From positions 12,451,504-12,515,503 of the forward strand of contig NC_088298.1 of NCBI RefSeq assembly GCF_032854445.1: a DNA stretch of 64,000 bases, written 5' to 3'. Below, in pieces: positions 55,774 to 64,000 of the stretch; within the stretch, counting starts at the first letter, position 1; every line of letters starts with the position of its first letter. Below the pieces are notes generated by a model. That model was not told the origin of the DNA, searched no databases, and worked only from the letters and a program-made list of their open reading frames with translations. The position numbers and the translations under genes are program-made. This DNA is from Liolophura sinensis (taxonomy: Eukaryota > Mollusca > Polyplacophora > Chitonida > Chitonidae).

Positions 55774-56758
55774 TGGAAGCCAGCGATTTAGAAACCACCA
55801 AAATATCACGGGGCCAGTGAAAACTGGTTCTCAAAGCAGAGAACTACTACCGGAAGCCAGTGCTAAAACCGAAGAGCCAGCAGTGACCCAGGGCAGTGAC
55901 CAGCCATCTTCGCCGGAAAATGAGGATCCGTACGTGGTCATAGTGTTGTGATCTATCCAAGATGTGCAGCAAGCCGCTCATTTCGCAGATTTAGGGAATA
56001 CAAGCCACCGCCACACTGCAGCAACCAGTGAGGCTGATTCCCTTTATCCTTATGTCCGGCAAAGTGTTCCATTGTGTCAACCCAGCTGGACCATCTCGCA
56101 GATTTACTTTAATTCTGTTGGCAATCCCCCCCGAAACAGGCTTATTTGTGGACATTGTGGATTTTGTTAAAATGGCAAACTCAAGAGAAGAAACAATGAT
56201 CTCCGGCCAAAGGGGATGGGCAGGCTGTCTTGCGGTCTTTACACAAAAGACCAAAGCTTGATAGCTTCTCCGCTGTACAGTGGTCTCCGGCTAACTTGGC
56301 TATTTTAGGCATCCTGATGAAGAGAGATTTTCATTCGGACACGGTCGGTGACTACTTGCCGTATACCACACGTATCTTGCAGCTTGCACAACGAAAAACA
56401 CAGGCCCAGTATTGTTTCCGATGGGGGACGGATGTCAGCCATCTTCAATTGGTACATCTATGCCCAAAACGCTCTCTTCAAGGGAAGAGTGGGTCTGTTG
56501 TACCTAACAAATCTGGAAGAAGACATTCAGGGCATAAAACAGCCAGTGGGTAACAGATTTGCAAAAAAATAATTCCTGCACAGGTTGCCAGTTCACGGAT
56601 TGTAAATTTCTCCATCAGTACTCCGTTACTAATTGTAACCTCATCCAGCCCAAATTCACGAGCAGTTAAAAAACTAACAATTCGTCCCAAGCCGAATCAG
56701 TGTTCGTCGGTCTGGGAAGAAGAACACCAAAACGGCGGTGAGGCAGAAGATATTTTAC
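55774..56758 (+). mobile_element. Retroelement gag-like remnant with zinc finger (DIRS-like or related)
   Basis: Broken frames carry FVDIVDFVKMANSREETMIS, WSPANLAILGILMKRDFHSD and FRWGTDVSHLQLVHL in different frames, followed at 56577-56615 by a short zinc finger with C-x2-C, a third cysteine and a histidine (CTGCQFTDCKFLH). The order gag then RT (57478 onward) supports a retroelement on the + strand. The DIRS-like label rests on RT style only; no tyrosine recombinase or integrase is visible. Confidence 0.55.
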
Positions 56759-57477
56759 TGTTATTACGACCCAAACTGTCTGTTTTATGAAGAGATGGCT
56801 TGTTCAAAATACACGACAGTTTAGCCACACAAAAAGTAACCAAAACCAGCAGATTTTATTTTTCAACACTTTATTAGGTTTAACAAGAACAGATGACAAG
56901 ACTTATATAACTACTAAAGTACCTACATGTACAACGGTGTCAAGTCCAAATGGACGCATATACTCCACAATGCTGAAAACCACAAAGACACAAATGCACA
57001 GAGGCAATATTCACAAGAGGGAAAATCCACAGTATAACTGAGTGCATGACGAAATGTACACAAAATTCCACAGACATGGTCCATGTACTAATAAACACTG
57101 TGTACACAAGAGCACAAATTAAATATACATGTTCAGAGTGAAACAAGTGCTCGTTGGAGATATGATATAACAAAGCCAGAGGCTATAAAGACACCAAAAT
57201 TCAGCACAAAAGGCCCACTAAAGTAACACACAGCGAAAGCATACAAAACTCTCAATAATTCTCCTTTCTCCTCTTTTGACTTGCTTTCATAGGTCTTATA
57301 TAGACTGGTGGAATTTTCTAGAATAAGAAAATTCTTGAACACTTGTAAACAAACAGGCCCAGAACTGAGCGTATTCTGGAACATTCGAAGGCTGAGACAG
57401 ACAGCAGGCCCTGAACTCAGCATATGTAAACAGTGGCAAGCTAAATTTAGAAGCTAACGACAGTTGTTCACATAACA
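56759..57477 (-). mobile_element. LTR-like sequence, copy 1 (inverted relative to copy 2)
   Basis: On the - strand it starts TGTTATGTGAACAACTGTCG and ends CGTAATAACA, that is TG...CA with short inverted ends. It contains a TATATAAG box and two AATAAA signals (56860-56855 and 56875-56870). It is about 719 bp and closely matches 59310-60062 in opposite orientation. The flanks (TTAC and TTGT) do not match, so it is not a clean solo-LTR insertion. Confidence 0.75.
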
Positions 57478-57880
57478 TTGTCCATCAAGTATGGGTTCAA
57501 TATCGTGCCACCTGACTCGGACAACATAGCCGTGGAAGCAAATAATCATTCATCTGCCTTTCCCAATAGTCCGAATTTTGATGAAGTCCATGCAGCAGAA
57601 GTGAATGAAATTCAGCAGGGTAATTTCACACCCACACAAGTGCGCCCCCAGACTGTGAGCCCTTTAGGAGCCATACCTAAAGCGGACGGTGGCATTGGGT
57701 TTGTCCATGACTAGCTATTCCGAAACTGTTTCAGTTAATAGCTGTGTCGACCAGATGGACCCGGTTCGTTATCAGTCAGTAGACTGTGCAGCGAAGATTA
57801 TTATGACACCGGGTTGTTTCATGGCCAAAGTGGATCTTTGCAAATCTCAGCCTACAGGTCAGTGCCAATAAGCTAATCTA
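57478..57880 (+). mobile_element. Retroelement reverse transcriptase N-terminal remnant
   Basis: Frames read VSPLGAIPKADGGIGFVHD, then MDPVRYQSVDCAAKIIMTPG and CFMAKVDL, with a frameshift near 57841 before a SAYRSVP motif. This is the beginning of an RT domain of DIRS-like type. The catalytic YxDD region is absent downstream. It is probably continuous with the gag remnant at 55774-56758, now separated by the LTR-like insert. Confidence 0.7.
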
Positions 57881-59309
57881 GCAATTTTAAAGATTTATTT
57901 TATCTTTGTCAGATGTCTTCGGGTGAGTTTTCTGAAGACAGAAATTTAGACAAGAGGCCTCAACAATGCTACTTGTTTATTTTCGTGTTTGTACGGAGGA
58001 GGACTTTTCTGGAAGACGAACTTTAATGGCTTGAGGCCACATCGGCAATTTTTCTGCCATATCGTGGCGAGAACAAGTTCAAAACAGGAGCCAGTAAATG
58101 GTTTTCGACAGGATTTTTTTGGGTTCTTTTTTGTTATGCGATCAACAGAGGAGGAAATGGGCAACTGTTTTTCTGTACCATGCGGCCAAGTACCCACAGC
58201 AGTAACAACTATCTTAGTTATATTTGCATACGAAAAATGGGGCACTCCCGAGAAGAAACCATGTGGTCTTTGTTGCAAATAAAACACTTGAAAGAGTTTT
58301 TGCAATCGAAGCCCCCTAGCCCTACTGGGAGCTCCCAAACCAGGCGTTATTTTTACATTTAATTCCACCGAGTCCAAATTTCTGGTCTGTAAAACATGTA
58401 GATAAGAATCGTTAGATAAAAATCTAGATAAAAAACTTTTACGCTCTATGGGATAATAATAATTGATGATGGCAAATTTCTCAACGCATTTAGTTTCACC
58501 ATTACACCTTTGAGTTTAGACACAAAGCGTTTTACTTTCGTTTCAGGGGTCATCAGGGGCGAACGACCAACTTTTAAAAACCAGTTTGACTTTTGGGTCG
58601 TATAATATTTCGTTATTGACACTGTGAAACGTTGTCACAAAGTGTAAAAGTAATGGCGACAAAAACGTTACAAACGTTACAGCTATATACGGGTAACATC
58701 TATTTCCGGTTACGACCGATAGCCTATAAATAACTAACGATAGGCAATTTCACTATAAACGTTTCTCCCACGCCTTAAACCCTCGGGGTGACCCCCTTTT
58801 AAATCGGTCGATTCATACATTTCATTGGAAAAGAAAGTCATTCGGGGTGCCTGTTTCTATAACATAGGGGGCGAACCACCAAAATGCACTAGGGTGGTGG
58901 ACAAATAGGATTTTTGGCGAGAAATAGGTCGGATGTGAATTAGTGAAGACAACTGCTAAAGTATAATATTCACAGAATTACACACTGATCTAGTGAAGTA
59001 ACATGGCAGCATGGTTATGTGGTTTATTAGAATTCAGCGTTGTGATGAGTGTTCTCTATTATTCGCAATTCGCACCGTTGAAACTCTTCTGCGTACGAAG
59101 GAGTTATTTTATTCACCAGAAGGCCACGTGGCATATCTTCAGAGTATAAATAGGCTAGGCTATATATGCTTACTGATAATTACTTAGTATTTTTGACCAA
59201 CAAAAACTTAACGTATCTTGTAAACAGCGGCGATCGTACTTTGGAAAATCATACTTCGTAGACCTCAGCCGCTGGCGTGATAGTGTTGTTTGAATTTTTC
59301 CGTATACTG
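57881..59309. other. Unassigned sequence between retroelement remnants
   Basis: No recognisable domain. Frames of 97 codons (+, 57989-58282) and 143 codons (-, 57946-58377) overlap each other and match nothing I know. It may be decayed internal retroelement sequence. Confidence 0.4.
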
Positions 59310-60062
59310 TGTTATGTGCACGACTGCCGTCAGTTTCTAAAAATAGCTTGCCACTGTTTACATATGCTAAGTTCAGGGAGTGCTGTCTGCCTCTACCTTA
59401 GAATGTTCCAGAATGCACTCAGTTCGGTGCCTGTTTGTTTACATCAAGTGTTCAGGAATTTTCTTATTCTGGACAATTCCACCAGGCTATATAAGACCTA
59501 CGAAAGCAGGGAGAGGAGAGAACGGAGAACGGAGAATTATTGAGAGCTTGGATGCTTACGCTGTGTATTATTTTAGTAGGCCTTTTGTGCTGAATTTTGG
59601 TGTCTCTATAGCCTCTGGCTTTGTTATATCCTATCTCCACCGAGCACTTGTTCAGTCTGAACTTGTATGTTTAATTTGTGCTCTTGTATACACAGTGCTT
59701 ATTAGTACACGGACCCTGTCTGTGGAATTTTGTGTATTTCGTCATACACTCAGTTATACTGTGGATTTTCCCTCTTGTGAATTTGCCTCTGAGCATTTAT
59801 GCCTGTGTGATATATTTATTGTGGAATATATGCGTCCGTTTGGACACCGTAAGTACTTTAGTATTTGTATAGATACTGCTATCCTTTCTTGTTCAACTTA
59901 AGTACTTTAGTATTTGTATAAATCTTATTATCTGTTCTTGTTAAGCTAATACATTGTTGTAAAATAGAATCTGCTGGTTTTGGTTACTTTTTTGTGCGGC
60001 TAAACTGTCGTGTATTTCGATCAAGCCATCTCTTTATAATACAGACAGTTTGGGTCGTAACA
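59310..60062 (+). mobile_element. LTR-like sequence, copy 2 (solo LTR candidate)
   Basis: It begins TGTTATGTGCACGACTGCCG and ends GTCGTAACA. TATATAAG lies at 59488-59495. The flanks are ACTG at 59306-59309 and ACTG at 60063-60066, a candidate 4-bp target-site duplication. A long frame at 59380-59901 is an LTR shadow rather than a gene. Confidence 0.75.
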
Positions 60063-60164
60063 ACTGGCATTAAACTACTTGCGATATCTGGACCGTTAGT
60101 GATACCAGTGGCGTGGTCACATAGAACAAATAATACCTTTAAATGCTGAACCCTGGAAATTTCA

Positions 60165-61840
60165 GTGCTTTGTTGGGTGAGTTTTCACAAAATGACAGTC
60201 TGCTCCGTAACCAAATACATACAACACCCAGCTATGTGTAATGCAACTTACTGTTTCCCAAAACGAGATGATTCACGTCATTGGATGTATTATTCAGTCA
60301 GACTTACTGGAGGATTCCACACCATTATGGCAGATGAAGTAACATCACGTAACGATGAGATCTTATCTCTTCACATTCGTTTCATTGACGCTAACTAAAA
60401 CATCCGCTAAGAATTCGTCGAATTCATAGACTTTCACAAAATAACGGGTAAAGCAATAGGGGAATTAATTTACAATTCTATGGAAATGTGGGTTTGGATA
60501 TTAAAGAGCTCCGAATTCAATGCTACAATGGGTGCGCAAGTATGTCGAGTCAGAAAAAAGGCGTCGCAGGATTGATCTTGCCCCAACCCCCTAAAGCTAC
60601 ATACTCTCATTGCTACTCTCACATTCTAAATTTATCTCTGGCAACTAGTTGCTCAGAAAATAGCATCCAACATGTGCTAGCATCCATGAAAGACATAGCC
60701 ATTTTCATTAATTATTCTCCGGTTACAAATGGTAGCCCAGAAAAGGGTAGAACACTTGGGTACTCGAAAGGTGATGGTTGGGTAGTGTGAGACGCGTTGG
60801 TGAGAGCCTTATGAGCACTTTTATCTTGCTCTTTCTTACTTAGTAGAGTGTTTTGAAATTATAAACGGGACTCATCCAAAGTTAGACGTATTCGAAAAGG
60901 AGTTCCCCTTAGGATGGCAGAGTGGCTCGAACGTCGAGGCTATCATGCGCTTAAAGTCACTTACAGACTTTGGTTTCATTGTTGTCTTGATTCGTGTGTA
61001 TTCCTTGCTGCATCCGGTTTACCGGCTCACTCAAAACCTTCAGTGGAAAAACTTTGACATAGTTGATGCATACCGCCGCATTAGAGAAACTAAAGTCAAC
61101 ATGAAGGCGGTGAGACAAGACATTGACACTCAGTATATTTACGTTCAAGATATGAGACTTGCAGACAAACTTGGATTAACGCCTTCAATGCCACGCACTT
61201 CGAAACGTCAGCGGAATTGGGGAATTCTGGAATTAAGATATAGACGACCTTGACGAAAACGGCATTGTTCTTAAGCTGTTAATCCCAGAGAAAATCAAGC
61301 CACCACTAACCCGGAAGAGGACTGTGGTATTACGATGGCGACTACTCTTTTAGACACATTCATTGCGGAAATGGAAACGAAGTTTGGACCAATATCACAG
61401 AGAGCAGCACAATTGTTGTACCTCACGCCATTTTTATTTTGTGACACTGAAACCCACACAGTTAAAGAAACCATTGAGGTGTGTGCAGACAACCTGCCAA
61501 ATCCTGATCTTGTGGATATAAAACTTTTCGGCTGGAAAACCAAGTGGATTTAGGTTGAAAACCTAATCAATCTGATTCAGTTGCAAGTTTTCACATTTAT
61601 TTGTCCTCCTGCAGATAGCCTGCACATTAGGCGTCACTTCAGCTGAATGCGAGCGCTCTTTTTCAACGATGTGGCGTCTTCGGACGTATTTGCGAGCTTC
61701 CCTGATCTCAAGACGTCTGTCATACCTGGCACTTATGAACATTTACTACTGCCATAAAGTGGATTACAGACAGGCAGTTGACATTTTCTTGAACCCTCAC
61801 TCACGAAAAATTCTGACGGCAAGCTTTCTTTGTGAGTAAA
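60165..61840 (+). pseudogene. Decayed hAT-type transposase (DUF4371/ZMYM1-like)
   Basis: Several frames in order look like a hAT superfamily transposase. IMADEVTSRNDEILSLHIRF lies near 60330-60390, then a stop, then EFVEFIDFHKITGKAIGEL near 60410-60470. QCYNGCASMSSQKKGVAGL lies near 60515-60570, DFGFIVVLIRVYSLLHPVYR near 60965-61020, FIAEMETKFGPISQRAAQLL near 61360-61425, and the C-terminal dimerisation block TSAECERSFSTMWRLRTYLR at about 61638-61697. Frameshifts and stops between the blocks rule out an active gene. No convincing terminal inverted repeats or 8-bp duplication were located. Confidence 0.85.
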
Positions 61841-62256
61841 ATTGTGGCAAAAGTGTAAGACTTTGCGAATACTGGCCGTCAAGCCGTAAACCTGAGTTTG
61901 CAGTTGTGAGCGTTTAGTTTGTACATATCGACATTTTCATTTTTTTTAATATTCCGGAGAGAAAAGTATAATCCTTTTTAGACTGGTGAGACTGATACTG
62001 AAAAATTAGCCAATGTATGTCAAAAGATCAAACTTGTCTAGTAGTGACAGTGACACCCTTGTGCACCTGATTCCCCTCACTGTGATGACCAGCCATATAT
62101 ACCTACACTGTCATGTCAAGCAGTTTTATGAGTGGGACGATTCCCTCCCTGGGATGATGTCTGACAAAATACGGAACTGTTTTTTGCTTACTGTAAATTT
62201 TAAGAGTCAAGACAAAAGGTGACTACGTTCGTTTAGGAGATGAGGAAATGGATATA

Positions 62257-62406
62257 TTTATTTATTTATTTGATTGGTGTCTTACGCCGTACTGAAGAAT
62301 ATTTTACTTATACGACGCATTATGGTGGTAGGAAACCGGGCAGAGCCCAGGGAAAACCCACGACCATCCGCAGGTTGCTGGTAGAACTCCCCACTTACGG
62401 ACGGGG
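62257..62406 (-). mobile_element. SINE-A copy, 5'-truncated, with target-site duplication
   Basis: The + strand begins TTTATTTATTTATTTGATTG, then GTGTCTTACGCCGTACTGAA, and ends CCCACTTACGGACGGGG. It is flanked by ATGGATATA at 62248-62256 and 62407-62415. The head half of the element is missing. Confidence 0.87.
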
Positions 62407-62419
62407 ATGGATATAAATA

Positions 62420-64000
62420 ACTTAGGCTTTGTGGCAAATAAAGCGTTCTCACACCACACTTAACGGCTCATCCATCACAGTAAGTAATATTTGACAGGTA
62501 CACAAAGGTGATGTATGCAAGATACACATTCATGTTCCTGTGCAAATTTGGCACAGTTGATGTATATCTGTGTAATGTATTCCTTTTAAAGATTTCTAAA
62601 GATTCAAAATTTTAGTCTGTGTGTTCATGCGAATGCTTTACCAGTAGCACCGTTTACTCCCGCCAGTACCAAGCTAAAGCAGAATTAGGTAAACTGAGGT
62701 AATTCAGAATTATGTGTTGTCATCACATTTAATAATCAATCCGACGAACACGGTACACCAATCATGAATAGCCCAGCATCCGAAACAATCAATAGAACGT
62801 AGGTGATGTGAGGATAATTTGGAAATGTCATACCTGGTTCGTCAGCCTGAGCGACAGCTTGTTCTTTTATGCCATTGTATCTCCTGTTCATGTCTCCAAT
62901 TCCGAGGGGAAATCTATACTACCCTTGGGGCGATATCAGTTCAGTGGATTAACAGCTTGTAAAATTTCTATAAACTATTGATGAAAGAACAGAGCATGTG
63001 GTTTCAATTTTCGCCTTATTCTTCGACTTTCTGCTTTACGACTCTGCACATTTGACTCTATTAGTGTGGATCAACTTCAGCTGTGGATTGTAGGTGGTGA
63101 GGGCGTGGATGTGGGCACAGAACAGCACTGAGTTATCTCCCGTCGCGAGAACAGTGGTCGATCTGTCCTCCGGCAAATGCAATGTCTCCTGATTCAGTCG
63201 ACTCGTGACCTGCACATACGCGGACGTTCTAAATATACGGCTTTGTTACCAAATTAATACGAGCATATTGTATAGGCGGTCCGATGTCTGCGTCTTAAAC
63301 TGCAGCCTGGTCGAGGGGTAAAGTGTATACGCCAGACAGTACATGGGATGTACGCACAGGTAAGTTAAATCCTCTGCCATAACCATTCACATGCATGGAG
63401 ATAACGGGTCCAAGGTGCAATGAGTGTTGTAGTCTTGGTAGATAGCGACAACCTAGTATTTTAATAAATCTGTTAAACCAACAGGCTGTTATACCTGAGA
63501 TGGTATGAAATTAGTCAGAGGCCACTGAAATTTTCCACTGAAAGATGTAATTCCGCTAACTATCAGATTTGACTCATTTAGTTAGCGGTATATATATTCA
63601 GTTCTTTTGTATAATCTCGCCTTGTAAGAGCTTTAGTTATCTTTCCCTAGCTAGGCTTCCATCGAAACAGTTTTCTGTTCACGGACAAGTGAAATGATAG
63701 CACTCTACTGGTACAATTTCTCATGCGTCTCTGTATCAATATTTACCGATTACATTGGATTTTTTGGAAAAAGAGTTTAGAAAAAGAGGGAAGACCTGTC
63801 TGTGATTGATTGCTGTGAATAGAAATGCCACGATATTCTGCATTTTGACATCCTGTAGGTACGTCTTCACTACGTGTTGTCCTAATTTTGTCATTGTCGG
63901 TACTTGACGGGAATTTTAAACAAAGCGTTTTGAGACACCCATTATATTAGGTCACGATACATCCCACGCCTTGAATTGTTCGATATCAAACCAATCCAGT
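62420..64000. other. Window end, no firm gene
   Basis: Apart from the possible exon at 63036-63228, no feature is supported. CGCACAG followed by GTAAGT at 63360 would be a good + strand donor and could end a first exon beginning upstream, but nothing else supports it. Confidence 0.35.
63036..63228 (-). other. Possible terminal exon of an unrecognised gene
   Basis: On the - strand an open frame after CCGTATATTTAG reads protein-like sequence such as SAYVQVTSRLNQETLHLPED and NSVLFCAHIHALTTYNPQLK, and ends with TAA at 63038-63036. A second possible acceptor (TATGTGCAG) would start it at 63209. I see no upstream partner exon inside the window and no recognised family, so this may be chance. Confidence 0.27.

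Noticed and set aside
57946-58377. 143-codon open frame on the - strand
   Set aside because: It overlaps two frames on the other strand, has no recognisable domain and lies among retroelement remnants.
59380-59901. 173-codon open frame on the + strand
   Set aside because: It lies wholly inside an LTR-like sequence whose inverted copy at 56759-57477 has several breaks in the same frame; no domain is recognisable.

Overview
The window is animal nuclear DNA, AT-rich with long introns and dense in repeats. The repeat content (several tRNA-derived SINE families, non-LTR, LTR-like and hAT remnants, many minisatellites) together with the two recognisable genes points to a lophotrochozoan invertebrate, most likely a mollusc, with a brachiopod not excluded. 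This assignment is inference, because nothing in the window is species-diagnostic. There is no bacterial-type operon, no functional tRNA or rRNA gene and no CRISPR array.

Gene 1 (+ strand, 156-18514) is a complete ten-coding-exon type I receptor serine/threonine kinase of the activin/TGF-beta class (ALK4/5/7, Baboon-like). The splice phases close perfectly and give 502 residues: signal peptide, cysteine-rich ligand-binding ectodomain, one membrane span, GS box and kinase domain. Several of its introns carry minisatellites or SINEs. One SINE landed inside the polypyrimidine tract of the exon 3 acceptor. Intron 8 holds a ten-unit tandem array made from a SINE head.

Gene 2 (- strand, 36863-30753) is a five-coding-exon, 245-residue gene whose phases also close. 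Its product has a short basic N-terminus, one hydrophobic segment, a linker and a C-terminal cysteine-rich module that looks like a neurotrophin/Spaetzle-type cystine knot. Its first intron is filled with about twelve tandem copies of the exon 1 end and its 5' splice site. The two genes are convergent and separated by about 12 kb that includes a 1.35-kb satellite of 42-bp units.

From about 37 kb to 53 kb I recognise no gene, only minisatellites, a MITE-like palindrome and SINE fragments. From 54 to 62 kb there is a transposon graveyard: a broken LINE endonuclease/RT (-), a DIRS-like or related retroelement gag and RT (+) split by an LTR-like sequence, a second inverted LTR-like copy flanked by a 4-bp duplication, and a decayed hAT transposase (+). 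The last 1.6 kb contains only a possible exon on the - strand.

The strongest leads are the replicated 5' splice sites in gene 2, the SINE inserted at the exon 3 acceptor of gene 1, the in-frame hexapeptide repeat just beyond exon 3, the SINE-head tandem array, and the possibly membrane-anchored cystine-knot ligand.
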